Assembly (NCBI GenBank): GCA_018240405.1
Contig: JAFEFW010000615.1
Coordinates: forward strand, 62,001 to 126,000
Direction of reading: 5' to 3'
Length of the DNA stretch: 64,000 bases
DNA from: Pseudomonadota bacterium
Lineage (GTDB): Bacteria > Pseudomonadota > Alphaproteobacteria > Acetobacterales > Acetobacteraceae
Of the stretch, positions 35,269-44,784 are shown one piece after another. The first letter of the stretch is position 1; every line of letters starts with the position of its first letter. The notes under the pieces are model-generated. The model saw nothing but the letters and a program-made list of their open reading frames with translations, searched no databases and was not told the DNA's origin. Both the position numbers and the translations under genes were made by a program.

Positions 35269-35940
35269 TCAACGCACCCGCCGGCACAAGCTGCTCGATG
35301 CATCATAGAGACAAGTTGCGTTTGTCGTCACCCGCGTTGCCAGAATGAGATCAGGCCAAACGCGCGAGCCCCGTCCTGACCGGACGACGCTGACGCGGAC
35401 AAGCTGCGGCAGGCGGTCGCGCTCGACCCAGCGCTCCTGCCAGGCGGGCGGCTGGCCATCCGCGGCGGGGCCGAAATAGGCGAACCGCACGGACGCCACG
35501 CTGTCCAACACAAGCGCCTGGCGAGGATCGCCAACAGGTCCGCCGGGGGCAAGGAGTTGCCAGCGCAGGAACAGGCCTTGCCCGTCGCCGGCACGGCCAA
35601 GACTGAATCGCTGCACGGCGGGCGGTCCATTGCCTTGTGTCGCCGGCTGCGGCGCAACCAGCGTCATGGCATTTGGCTCGCCGTTGAACAGGATCGTCAG
35701 GTTCTTCAGGTCGCTCGAAGCAAAGACTGGCTCAGCCCGGCTGATCGTACGACGCATCAGGCTGCGGACAGCTTCCAGGTCGTCCTGATCGGCCGTTACA
35801 GTCTCCGCCTTACTCCAGGCTCTGGTACCCAGGCGTACGCCATTCGCCACCAGGGTCATCAGCATACCCAGAAGGACGAGTCCGACCAGCACCTCGACCA
35901 GGGTGAAGCCGCCTGATCGGGCGGCGGAGCGACGCCTCAT
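35269..35940 (-). CDS. gspJ: Type II secretion minor pseudopilin GspJ
   Basis: This 223-residue minor pseudopilin has the prepilin motif SGG-FTLVEVLVGLVLLGMLMTLVANGV with Glu+5 present. The body (about 45-220) has the GspJ arrangement, including DDLEAVRSLMRRTISRAEP and later FYGEPNAMTLVAP-like text, and ends in a cysteine-containing tail. It should associate with GspI and GspK at the pseudopilus tip. It overlaps the gspI gene by four bases. Confidence 0.87.
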   Translation of the reverse strand: MRRRSAARSGGFTLVEVLVGLVLLGMLMTLVANGVRLGTRAWSKAETVTADQDDLEAVRSLMRRTISRAEPVFASSDLKNLTILFNGEPNAMTLVAPQPATQGNGPPAVQRFSLGRAGDGQGLFLRWQLLAPGGPVGDPRQALVLDSVASVRFAYFGPAADGQPPAWQERWVERDRLPQLVRVSVVRSGRGSRVWPDLILATRVTTNATCLYDASSSLCRRVR

Positions 35941-36344
35941 GACGCGCCGCGCATGGCGACCCGCACTGTACTAAGTTGCACCTGACGGAGATTGCGGCGG
36001 TCCATCCAGGCAATCGTGACCCGCACGACATAGCCGGTCAGCAAGCCCGTCGTTGGCGCCGGGCCCTCATATGGCGCGGTCTGCACCAGCCAGGTGAAGC
36101 CGTCTTCGGTCCGGCCACGTACTTCGTCATTGCCCAGCGGAATATCGGCGCCGACGCGGTTGAGCGTGGACTGCGCCAGGGCCAGTGCCTCGGCCTCGGT
36201 ATGGCCGCGGCCAAGCCGGTCGAGCGCGCCGGACAAGGCCTGAAAGGCGGTCGCGGACAGTATCGCGACGATTGCCAGCGCAACCATCAGCTCCAGGAGC
36301 GTAAAGCCACGCTGTGCCGCGGGCGTGCTGCCGTGGTCAGCCAC
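35937..36344 (-). CDS. gspI: Type II secretion minor pseudopilin GspI
   Basis: This 135-residue minor pseudopilin has the prepilin motif QRG-FTLLELMVALAIVAILSATAFQAL with Glu+5, followed by a globular part with LAQSTLNRVGADIPLG, the GspI segment that normally reads as A-x-x-L-A-x-x. Length is normal. It is coupled by an 8-base overlap to gspH and a 4-base overlap to gspJ. With GspJ and GspK it initiates the pseudopilus. Confidence 0.87.
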   Translation of the reverse strand: MADHGSTPAAQRGFTLLELMVALAIVAILSATAFQALSGALDRLGRGHTEAEALALAQSTLNRVGADIPLGNDEVRGRTEDGFTWLVQTAPYEGPAPTTGLLTGYVVRVTIAWMDRRNLRQVQLSTVRVAMRGAS

Positions 36345-36786
36345 TGATGTGGACCCGTCCGGTCAGCCAGTCGATCTCGATCACCGCGGCGCCTCCTCGG
36401 TGCCACAGTGCGATGCGCATCGGCTCGCTGCTGCCGTCAGGCTGGAAGCGGAAACGAACGATGCCGTTCGGATCAGCCAGATTACCGGGAGCAATTTCGA
36501 CCCGGTCCACGACGCCCGGCAACTGTTGAACACCGGCGCGGGCCGTCGTGCCGTAGCGGCGCTGGCGGATGTCGAACACCACCTCGACCGCAGCCTCACT
36601 CCTCAAGGCTTGTGTCCGAGCCTCACGCAGATGAGCAATGACGTCGTTGGCTGCGGCGCGCAGGCGGCTGCCATCAATGCCTGAGACGATCGCCGGTACG
36701 GCCAGCATGGCGATGCCGAGAACCGCCATCACCACCATCATTTCGATAATGGTAAAGCCCGGACTGTGGCGATGCGGCCTTGGCAT
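36337..36786 (-). CDS. gspH: Type II secretion minor pseudopilin GspH
   Basis: This 149-residue minor pseudopilin has the prepilin motif SPG-FTIIEMMVVMAVLGIAMLAVPAIV, with Glu+5, and a GspH-type globular domain (RLRAAANDVIAHLREARTQALRSEAAVEVVFD, then VRFRFQPDGSSEPMRIALWHRGGAAVIEIDWLTGRVHI). It starts 6 bases after the gspF stop and overlaps gspI by 8 bases. Confidence 0.87.
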   Translation of the reverse strand: MPRPHRHSPGFTIIEMMVVMAVLGIAMLAVPAIVSGIDGSRLRAAANDVIAHLREARTQALRSEAAVEVVFDIRQRRYGTTARAGVQQLPGVVDRVEIAPGNLADPNGIVRFRFQPDGSSEPMRIALWHRGGAAVIEIDWLTGRVHISG

Positions 36787-36792
36787 GGAGCA

Positions 36793-38007
36793 CTACGAGG
36801 CGAGGTCGCTGATGCTGACCATCGCGGCCATCACCGCGGCCATGATGAGGGCGACGATACCACCCATCGCGACAGTGATTCCCGGCACCAGCAACGCCAT
36901 CGCACGTTCGACCGAACGCTCCACCTCATGGTCATAGATGTCGGCGATCTGCGCCAGCATCTCCTCGAGCTTGCCGGTTTCTTCGCCGATCTGGATCAGT
37001 TGCACGGCGAGGTTGGGGAAGCAGCCGGTGTCGGCCAGTGCCTGCGCCAGCGCCTCGCCTTCCTTGAAGCGGGCAGCAAGCTGTTCGATCGCCTCAACGA
37101 AGACACGATTACCGACAGTGGCGCCAGCCAGTGCGAGAGCGCGGGCTGCGGGCACGCCGTTTGACAGCAACACGGCCAGGCTGCGGCAGAGACGGCTGAC
37201 CTCGAACCGCGTCATCAGGCTGCCGATCAGCGGCAGCCGCAGCAACACGCGGTCGCGCAGTTCCAGCACGCTGGACAGCTTGGTCAGCCGCTGGCCGCCC
37301 AGCACGCCGACGGCAATGGTCAGCAGCATGCCACGCCAATGCTCGCGCAGGCCCTGGCTGGCCCATAGCACCAGCTTGGTTGCGGTCGGCAGCTTGTCGC
37401 CAGCATCGGCAAACATCGATTCGAATTGCGGGATGACCAGGGTCAGGATCAGCGTGACCGATCCGACTGCGACGATGATCAGAATCACCGGATAGATCAG
37501 CGACGAAACGACCTTCTGGCGGATCGCCTCCGATCGCACCAGGAAGTCGGCGACACGAGCCAGCACGGCTTTCAGCGCGCCGCCTTCCTCACCGGCACGC
37601 ACCATGCTGATGCAAAGCGGCGGGAACACGTCGTCCTGCGCCTGCATCGACTCGGCCAGGCTGGCGCCGTCGCGCACCTTGTCCAGCAGGCGCTCAACAA
37701 TCTTGCGGCTGCGCGCATCGTCGGTGAGGCCAGTGAGAATTTCCAGCGCGCGGTCCAGCGGCAGACTGGCGTTCAGCAGGCGGGTCAGTTGCTGGATGAA
37801 CAGCGCCAAGCCGCCGGAGGGAAAGCCGGTGCGGCCGGTCAATGTGATGCGGAATCGGGAGCCCGCGACGCGCTTTTCGACCGCCTCGATCGGCAGCAAC
37901 GCCTGTTCGTTCAGGCGGGCGATGGCCGCAGCGACATTGGGCGCGTCCAATTCGCCGGTGACGGTATCACCGGCGGGGGAGAGCGCTTCGTACTGGAACA
38001 CTGGCAT
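36793..38007 (-). CDS. gspF: Type II secretion inner-membrane platform protein GspF
   Basis: This 404-residue polytopic protein contains two T2SSF domains (about 65-190 and 270-390), with three membrane helices around residues 165-190, 215-235 and 370-395. It begins MPVFQYEALSPAGDTVTGELDAPNVAAA, the usual GspF start, and includes LTRLLNASLPLDRALEIL and MVRAGEEGGALKAVLARVADF. It is the central platform component contacted by GspE. It lies between gspE (103-base gap) and gspH. Confidence 0.93.
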   Translation of the reverse strand: MPVFQYEALSPAGDTVTGELDAPNVAAAIARLNEQALLPIEAVEKRVAGSRFRITLTGRTGFPSGGLALFIQQLTRLLNASLPLDRALEILTGLTDDARSRKIVERLLDKVRDGASLAESMQAQDDVFPPLCISMVRAGEEGGALKAVLARVADFLVRSEAIRQKVVSSLIYPVILIIVAVGSVTLILTLVIPQFESMFADAGDKLPTATKLVLWASQGLREHWRGMLLTIAVGVLGGQRLTKLSSVLELRDRVLLRLPLIGSLMTRFEVSRLCRSLAVLLSNGVPAARALALAGATVGNRVFVEAIEQLAARFKEGEALAQALADTGCFPNLAVQLIQIGEETGKLEEMLAQIADIYDHEVERSVERAMALLVPGITVAMGGIVALIMAAVMAAMVSISDLAS

Positions 38008-38110
38008 CGGCTAGAGCGCCATATCGGCTACGCTCCTGCCGATCTGGGCTGCTGGTGCCGGCCCTGACGAGGGAGCGACGGTGGGCACATCCTTGGGTCG
38101 CCGCCCATCA

Positions 38111-39814
38111 TCAAACATCGCGCGTGACGCGCAAGATTTCCTCGAACGTCGTAATTCCGGCGAGGGCCTTGCGCATGCCATGGGCATACATCGTCTGCAT
38201 GCCGTTCTCGATGGCCGCTGCCTGAATTTCCCGCGCCTCGGCTCTGCGCAGCACCAGCGCCCGGATCGTATCGTCCGTGACCATCAGCTCCAGGATCATG
38301 GTCCGGCCGGCGTAGCCGCTGCCGTTGCAGGACGGACAGCCAGCCGGCCGGTAGAGCACGGGTTCCTTGTCGGTCAGCGCACGCAGTTCCAGCCGCTTCA
38401 CCAGTTCCTCATCCGGCGCAAACGGCTCCCGGCATTCCGGACACAGTCGCCGCACCAGGCGCTGTGCCAAAACGGCGTTGATGGTAGAGGTCAGCAGATA
38501 GTGCTCGATCCCCATGTCCAGCAGGCGCGTCATTGCACTGGCTGCGTCATTGGTGTGCACCGTGGACAGCACCAGGTGGCCGGTCAGTGCCGCCTGTACG
38601 GCAATCTGCGCCGTTTCCAGATCACGGATCTCGCCGATCATCATGATGTCCGGGTCCTGACGCAGGAAGCTGCGCAGGGCAGAGGCGAAGGTCAGGCCGA
38701 TATCCGACTTCATCTGCACCTGGTTGACGCCGTTCAGCACGTATTCAACCGGATCTTCGGCGGTCAGGATCTTGCTCTCCGGCTTGTTCAACCGGGTCAG
38801 CGCCGCATACAGCGTGGTGGTCTTGCCGCTGCCGGTCGGGCCGGTGACCAGGACGATGCCGTGCGGGCGGAACAGGCATTCCAGGAATGTGGGCAGCTGC
38901 GAATCATCGAAGCCCAGCGCTTCAAAATCCAATGCCAGATTGCCGCGGTCGAGGATACGCAGCACCACGCTCTCGCCATGGATCGCCGGCGTGGTGGAGA
39001 CCCGGAAGTCGATCTCCTTGCCGCGCACCGCCAGCCGGATGCGGCCGTCCTGCGCCAGGCGCCGTTCCGCGATGTTCAGCTTCGCCATGATCTTGATGCG
39101 GGAGATGATGGCGCTGCGCAGGCGCGCCGGCGGGCTTTCCATCTCCTTCAACACGCCGTCGATGCGGTAGCGGACGCGCAGCCCGGCTTCCGTCGCCTCG
39201 ATATGAATATCCGACGCCCGCATCTCCACCGCCCGGCTGATGAAGGTGTTCACCAGGCGGATGACCGGCGCCTCACTCGCCAGGTCCTTCAGCCGTTCCA
39301 GGTCGGATTCGCGGTCGGAATCGTCGCGTTCGCCCGCTGCATCGGAGATCTCATCGATCGTCGAACGGCCGCGGTTGTAGAGGCGTTCCTGCGCCGCATC
39401 GATATCGGACGGCACCGCAGCGCGTCGCAGCACCGTCTTACCCAGGGCAAATTCCAGCGCCTGAATGGCATTGTCGTCCAGGGGATCGGCCATTGCGGCA
39501 GTGACGGTGGTGTCCGTCTCCGCCAGCGGCACGATGCGAACGCGCTTAAGATAGGCGAGTTGTAGCCGATCCGGGGCGACCGGTTCCGCGGGAAAGTCAT
39601 CCGGCGCGATCAGTGGGGTGCCAAGGAACGCAGCGTAGGCGCCGGCGAGGTCGCGATCGGAGATCAAACCTAGCTTCGAGGCGATGAGGTCGAGGCGATC
39701 GCCGCTTTCGGCCTGCAGGCGGCGCACACGCTCCAGCGCGGCACCCGCCAGCAAGCCACGGCTGGTGAGCACCGACGCCAGATCGGGACGGTCAGTCAGG
39801 ACATCATCGGCCAT
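38111..39814 (-). CDS. gspE: Type II secretion ATPase GspE
   Basis: This 567-residue secretion ATPase energises the T2SS from the cytoplasm. N-terminal GspE domains (about 1-150) precede the ATPase core: Walker A TGPTGSGKTTTLYAAL (about residue 325), Asp box/Walker B IMMIGEIRDLETAQ, and the His box LSTVHTNDAASA. A zinc-binding CxxC pair follows (LCPECREPF and GCPSCNGSG, about residues 455-500), which is diagnostic for GspE/PilB-type ATPases. It is the first T2SS gene and begins 91 bases after the G8-domain exoprotein gene on the same strand. Confidence 0.95.
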   Translation of the reverse strand: MADDVLTDRPDLASVLTSRGLLAGAALERVRRLQAESGDRLDLIASKLGLISDRDLAGAYAAFLGTPLIAPDDFPAEPVAPDRLQLAYLKRVRIVPLAETDTTVTAAMADPLDDNAIQALEFALGKTVLRRAAVPSDIDAAQERLYNRGRSTIDEISDAAGERDDSDRESDLERLKDLASEAPVIRLVNTFISRAVEMRASDIHIEATEAGLRVRYRIDGVLKEMESPPARLRSAIISRIKIMAKLNIAERRLAQDGRIRLAVRGKEIDFRVSTTPAIHGESVVLRILDRGNLALDFEALGFDDSQLPTFLECLFRPHGIVLVTGPTGSGKTTTLYAALTRLNKPESKILTAEDPVEYVLNGVNQVQMKSDIGLTFASALRSFLRQDPDIMMIGEIRDLETAQIAVQAALTGHLVLSTVHTNDAASAMTRLLDMGIEHYLLTSTINAVLAQRLVRRLCPECREPFAPDEELVKRLELRALTDKEPVLYRPAGCPSCNGSGYAGRTMILELMVTDDTIRALVLRRAEAREIQAAAIENGMQTMYAHGMRKALAGITTFEEILRVTRDV

Positions 39815-39836
39815 AACGCGATCATAGTAATGTCTT

Positions 39837-39860
39837 ATCCGGACTTATGCACGTCCGGAT
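39837..39860 (-). other. Stem-loop between the G8-protein gene and gspE
   Basis: ATCCGGAC and GTCCGGAT form a perfect 8 bp stem with an 8-base loop (TTATGCAC), in the 91-base gap just upstream of the gspE ATG. There is no T-run after it on the minus strand (AAGACATTAC), so it is not a clear terminator. It could be an RNA processing or stability element separating an abundant exoprotein message from the lower-level secretion-apparatus message. Confidence 0.4.
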
Positions 39861-39905
39861 GGTCCGGCGCGACATTGAGCGGGGTTGGGCTGCCACGCTC
39901 ATGCA

Positions 39906-42900
39906 TCACTGGGGCAGACCATCCAGGTCTGCGATGTTCGGCACCGGACACCCGGGCAGGCCCGGCGTCTGCGCATCCGTATAGGTGCACACCCCAGCAG
40001 GCACCGTCGCCCCGGTGAACATCTTCAACCATGGGCTGCCCGCGGCACTTGGGAAGGCCGCCACCTTCGGCCGCTTGTTCTGACCGTCAGCCGCGAACGT
40101 ACCCGGCAGCGTGAAGGAGAAGCCGAGGCAGCCCTCATCCGGACAATCTATCTGCCGCTGAGCCCAGTTCTTGCAGGTCTTCTCACATATGTCGGCGAGC
40201 TTGGGGTTCAACAGAAGCCGGGGATCGTCTTTCAAGCCACAGCCACAGGAACCCGTTGAGCTATCGGCCGAGCAGAAGGCCTTGGGGCGGCAGGTTTCAG
40301 TCCGACCAGGAAGTTTGGGATTAAAGCTGTACTTCTGGCCGTTGATCGTCGTCGAACCGTCATTGGCGATGCCGGTGAGATCGACTGCCACTTCCAGGAT
40401 TTCCAGCGGCCCGTTGGTCGGGTTGGTGTCACCCGCGCGGTTGATCATTCGCGTCGTGAAGATCGTGCCGGGAAGGGAGAACACCGTCTTATCAAAGTTG
40501 ATCGTGTCTGGGTGCATCAGCACTCCCTGCATGGAACTCGTCTGGAAGTCCTTGCCGACGTAGATCTGGTAGGTCTGCTTTACACGGTTAGTCGCGTACA
40601 CGAAGAACACGTAGTAGGTCTGATTGGGAAGGAACACGTTGACGCTGCGCTGCTGACACGGCCCGGAGGTCCGGATGTTGCAGTCGACATAGGACGCTGT
40701 CGAGTCGGCTGCACTCCCGAGATCAATAGTATCATTTTGCCCTTCAAAGGCGCCGATCTGGTCCTTCGGATGCGTTGTATCGATGTAGTATTTTCCATTG
40801 TTCGCCGTCAGCACACTTCTCTGCCAGGTAGCGGTGCCTGCCATACGGATGAATGGGAAGTTGCACTTCGGAGCGTCAGGACTTTTGTCACAGCCGAGCT
40901 GTGTCCACTTCTGCCATTCGCGGGTCGTGCTCGTCGCCGAACCATCGGTCAGATACTGGCGATAAATTGGTACGCCGAAGCAGTAAGGTCCGGTACAATC
41001 CTTCGACCACGCGCCGCCCCGGCCAACGTTCGCCGTGTATCGCTTGCTGTCTTTCGGTGACTCTACAGTATCCTTCTCCGACCCACATGCCGTATCCTTA
41101 TCGTTACCGAGCGTCGCGCAGTCTGGGTAGATAACCGTTGTGAGATACTCGTAGGGACTTGTGCGCGCACTGGGTGGTGCCGGCGGAAGTGTCTCATTGG
41201 CGCCGCCACACGCGATCTTCGGCAGGACACCAACGTTCGCCAGGCACTCGGCTGCCTGTATCGGCCCTCCGAAATAGGGGTCGTCATTGACGGATACAGT
41301 ACCGGAAAATCCGGTCAGGCTGCCGTCATCATCAACCAGCACAGTCTGCCGGTCGATATCGGTGAACCCGTTGAATATCCCCGTGCTGTTCGGTGGCAGA
41401 CGCGGGTCGTTCGGCGGCGTCGGCAAACTGGGGGTCGGATAGCCCGAAAACAGGGACGTAAACTTTGTCCCGTCCGTCATGTACGATCCTCTCACGAACA
41501 CGGGAGAGATCACGTAGTGTCTTATATCGACGTTGTTGAAGTATAAGTTCGACGAGTTGAAAGCCACCGGGTAGTAGAACCCGTTCGGCTGCTTCCAGCC
41601 GATCGCCGCATGCGGCAGGTACGGCGGCTTCCCTTTGTCCGGCGGTTGCGTGTAGTACCGCACGCCAGGAACACCAGTATAGATGCAGTCGGCGGGCGAC
41701 TGACACAGTGTCGTCTTGATGTTCAGGAACGCGTTATAATCCTCGTATGCCGGCCCATCGTAAACATTAAACATGCGCTGGCCAGCGCCCCAGTTGGCAC
41801 GGTGGAAGCCGATGCCCTGCGCAACGTTCATGCACGGACCGCTGAACAAGCAGTCAAGCGTACCCATCGGATTGAATGGCCCTCGCACGTCGGCATAGGT
41901 GCTCCATGCCTCGCCACTCGGATCATTCTGTTGCGGCTGCGTAGCACCGACGAAAATCGAGTGACTTGCCAATTGCCACAATCCGGCCGGAGCGGAAGAC
42001 CGCGTGTAGTCGCCGCCGGAAACGAAGGTCAGGCCCGCGCTCTGAACGTCGCTGAGAAAGCTGTGGTCGTACAGAAACCAGCCGGGCGTCCGCAACCACA
42101 CCGCGGAGAAGTTCGTCTCGGCGAAATTGAATGAGGACGTATAGTGGTCGACGATCGTGATGGCACAATGATCCGGCGCGGAATTGTCGCACTTCGCAAC
42201 GGTCTCTATGTTGCAGCCGGTATCGCCAGGCGCGCACACGGTCGGCGTCCGGTTGCCGCCAATGTTCGGATAATACATGTCATTGGGGACGTCCGCAGTT
42301 GCGGTTGTCGCCGGCGGCGCGTAGCTCGGCACCGGTGTCAATTGGGATGGTTTGCCCGCATTTGGGTCTGGGGGTTGAAAAGTCGCCTGCTCCAGACTGA
42401 CCTGTCCGATCAAGGCACCGCACGGTGACGGATCGGTCACAGTATTCAGCGATGTCATCGCCGAGGAGCAGTAGTTGCGAAAGAAAGTCCGAACCGGGCT
42501 CTCGCCGCCCGGGCGGGCTGAATAGCCGAACCCGCTCCAGTTCTGCCGTGCCATGGCCATTGGCGGCCGATGCGCCGGATCATGGTACGGCGCGTCCACC
42601 ATGTCGCCGTTGGTGAACATGTTGTGCAGCCAAAAGCAGGCACCGCAGGCTCCGGTGCCAACGGCCATGTTCCCCACAAAGTCATTCCACCCGTTGGTGA
42701 TCCAGAACACGGTGGGGTGCATCACGTCTGACCGCCCGCGTACTTGCGCCGTGTTGTCCACATTGTCGGCAAGGATGCCCGGAATAGTGCGATCGTTCAG
42801 CGGTCCGAGCACCGCCGCTCGGGCCAGAATGCCGATGTTCGAGTAGAATCTGTTGGTGGTTTCCGCCCCGCTCTCCAGGAAGAAGCCATGCCCGATAGAC

Positions 42901-44624
42901 TTCCACCCGACATTCCGTTGCAACGTCACGTTCAGCGTGGAGTGCAGGACGACCCAGCGAGTCATCGATTCATTGATCGATGAGTCTTTGATCCAGGTGT
43001 TGGGTGGCACGTCCCGGGCCATGTGGAAGTGAACAGGATAGTGGGCAAGGCGGCCGCCAACGCCAAGCTGACGGAATTCGACGCCCTGGATCTGCAGGGT
43101 GTCGAAGCCCTGCCGGAAGATCACCTGCCCGCCAAACTGGTAGTCGGCCTTGGCAGGCACGCCTTTCGCCGCATTACCATAAGTTGCGTCGTCAAAGGTT
43201 TCTCCGGGTCCATCACCGCCCGACAAGATCCGGATACTGCGGGTCAGCAACGCAACGGAGGCGCGCGTTTCCGCAGACTGGGCGACGCTGGGATTGACAG
43301 CAGACGCATCGTTCGGATCGGAATCCGTGTCCGTGATCCCATTCTTGAACGTGTCGCTGGCGTCGGTCAGCAAGGCTGCCACGTTGAAGCGTGTCCCATT
43401 GTGGGCGAACTGCAGTCCCTGACCATTACCTGACGGGAGATCGGCTCTCTCCACCTCGATCTCACTTGCGGAAACGACATTCGTTATCCGCATGACCTCG
43501 GAGTGACCTGGCATATAATCGGTGCTAGTAACAATAACCTCGTCGCCAATCTGCCAATCGCTCAAACCCTGTTGGGACGACGGCGTCAGAAAGCTGGGAT
43601 CGCCGGGCCTATTCGGGTTTTTCGGATCAAGCTTCAGGTTGCGGTCAGATGCCTTGACGTTGTTCGAAAGACGAACCCAGCTGCTGCCTGGGAAGTCCGG
43701 CTTCGTGTCGTCGGCCAGCGCGGTGCCCTTGAACCCAACCAGCCGCAGTTTTCCACCGTAGCTGAGGCCAATGGACTTATAGCTGAAATAGCCGACGGCA
43801 TTGTTGTTGTTCGGATCCGGCGCGTCATCCAAATACGTTTGGGCATATTGATAAAACAGTCCGGTGCGCTGGCTGGGATCGCCGCTTGGCAGGATCGGCG
43901 GCAGGCTTACCTTGCCGCTGCCGTTGGAAGTCCAGGTATCGAGCGGTATACCGCACGGACCCAGTGACACCGGACTCTGGCCACCCGGCGGCTGAATGGT
44001 GGCCGGGGTCGTACACGGAACGGAAATGCCGGAATTCTGCGCTTGGGGGAATGTAGGCCCTGTTGGCGGATTGGCTTTCGGGTTACCGGCGGAGAATGCG
44101 GAAATCACAGTCTGGTCCGCGCCGTACAGGACAATCTGCAAGGTGCCCCCGCTGCTGCCGAACGGCTTCAGCGTCACCGTAGCCCCGGTCGTCGGGTCGA
44201 CGTAGCTGTCGGTACCCGCCAGCATCTCGCCTTTGTTTTCGACGATAATCGACCGCGCCCAAAAGATCGTCTGCTTTGCATCCCCTGTCGCGGAGCCATC
44301 TGCCTCAAGGAAGACAAGCCGTCCCGCCGTGGTCCCGTCGTCCGACTGGCGGATGTTGACGTGACGGAAATAGTAGGGCTTCCCGGCTGGCACGAGACAC
44401 AGGCCGGTAACGCTGAGGTCAGGCTGACTATCGGGCGGCTGACGTGTCCCCGCGCCACTCAGGTCCGCACGCAGCCCAGCATCCGGCGCAACGCCACCAC
44501 TGCAAGGAAGCACCTCAGCCGACGCGGGCATTGCTACCAGCAGTATCGCGAGGAGTCCTGTCAACGCAGGTAGCCACCGGCGGGATTGTCGGGATAATGG
44601 CGCCCATGCAGCTACCAACGGCAT
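39906..44624 (-). CDS. Secreted G8-domain/parallel beta-helix protein, CEMIP/TMEM2-like, likely T2SS substrate
   Basis: This is a very large exported protein, about 1572 residues from ATG 44624 (the frame is open to an ATG at 44675). A Sec signal peptide ends near MPASA-EV (residue 36). A G8-type segment is visible around residues 355-375 (WQIGDEVIVTSTDYMPGHSE). Downstream (about 520-660) the order HYPVHFHM, SINESMTRWVVLHST, GHGFFLESGAETTN and FWITNGWND matches the beta-helix core of animal CEMIP and TMEM2, which depolymerise hyaluronan. The rest (about 680-1570) is unassigned, with a cysteine-rich C-terminus. I count about 36 cysteines, so extensive disulfide bonding is likely. It sits 91 bases upstream of gspE on the same strand and is divergent from a DsbA-like gene. 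A polysaccharide-directed exoenzyme or adhesin exported by the neighbouring T2SS is the best inference. Confidence 0.85.
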   Translation of the reverse strand: MPLVAAWAPLSRQSRRWLPALTGLLAILLVAMPASAEVLPCSGGVAPDAGLRADLSGAGTRQPPDSQPDLSVTGLCLVPAGKPYYFRHVNIRQSDDGTTAGRLVFLEADGSATGDAKQTIFWARSIIVENKGEMLAGTDSYVDPTTGATVTLKPFGSSGGTLQIVLYGADQTVISAFSAGNPKANPPTGPTFPQAQNSGISVPCTTPATIQPPGGQSPVSLGPCGIPLDTWTSNGSGKVSLPPILPSGDPSQRTGLFYQYAQTYLDDAPDPNNNNAVGYFSYKSIGLSYGGKLRLVGFKGTALADDTKPDFPGSSWVRLSNNVKASDRNLKLDPKNPNRPGDPSFLTPSSQQGLSDWQIGDEVIVTSTDYMPGHSEVMRITNVVSASEIEVERADLPSGNGQGLQFAHNGTRFNVAALLTDASDTFKNGITDTDSDPNDASAVNPSVAQSAETRASVALLTRSIRILSGGDGPGETFDDATYGNAAKGVPAKADYQFGGQVIFRQGFDTLQIQGVEFRQLGVGGRLAHYPVHFHMARDVPPNTWIKDSSINESMTRWVVLHSTLNVTLQRNVGWKSIGHGFFLESGAETTNRFYSNIGILARAAVLGPLNDRTIPGILADNVDNTAQVRGRSDVMHPTVFWITNGWNDFVGNMAVGTGACGACFWLHNMFTNGDMVDAPYHDPAHRPPMAMARQNWSGFGYSARPGGESPVRTFFRNYCSSAMTSLNTVTDPSPCGALIGQVSLEQATFQPPDPNAGKPSQLTPVPSYAPPATTATADVPNDMYYPNIGGNRTPTVCAPGDTGCNIETVAKCDNSAPDHCAITIVDHYTSSFNFAETNFSAVWLRTPGWFLYDHSFLSDVQSAGLTFVSGGDYTRSSAPAGLWQLASHSIFVGATQPQQNDPSGEAWSTYADVRGPFNPMGTLDCLFSGPCMNVAQGIGFHRANWGAGQRMFNVYDGPAYEDYNAFLNIKTTLCQSPADCIYTGVPGVRYYTQPPDKGKPPYLPHAAIGWKQPNGFYYPVAFNSSNLYFNNVDIRHYVISPVFVRGSYMTDGTKFTSLFSGYPTPSLPTPPNDPRLPPNSTGIFNGFTDIDRQTVLVDDDGSLTGFSGTVSVNDDPYFGGPIQAAECLANVGVLPKIACGGANETLPPAPPSARTSPYEYLTTVIYPDCATLGNDKDTACGSEKDTVESPKDSKRYTANVGRGGAWSKDCTGPYCFGVPIYRQYLTDGSATSTTREWQKWTQLGCDKSPDAPKCNFPFIRMAGTATWQRSVLTANNGKYYIDTTHPKDQIGAFEGQNDTIDLGSAADSTASYVDCNIRTSGPCQQRSVNVFLPNQTYYVFFVYATNRVKQTYQIYVGKDFQTSSMQGVLMHPDTINFDKTVFSLPGTIFTTRMINRAGDTNPTNGPLEILEVAVDLTGIANDGSTTINGQKYSFNPKLPGRTETCRPKAFCSADSSTGSCGCGLKDDPRLLLNPKLADICEKTCKNWAQRQIDCPDEGCLGFSFTLPGTFAADGQNKRPKVAAFPSAAGSPWLKMFTGATVPAGVCTYTDAQTPGLPGCPVPNIADLDGLPQ

Positions 44625-44784
44625 ACCGCCAGTTAGAAATCGGCTGGTTCCCCGGTCCTTACGGATCATTAGCATTCAGTCCGTTCGCAGGCTACTATCG
44701 CAACAAGTCTGCCGGACTTGGTGCATTCGCACCAGCACCAATCTCAGGATTGCATCGTTGTTGATCCAACGTCACCTTTCTGCC

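Noticed and set aside
38081..39565. A 494-codon open frame on the plus strand
   Set aside because: Shadow of gspE on the opposite strand; no motif and biased Gln/His/Arg composition.
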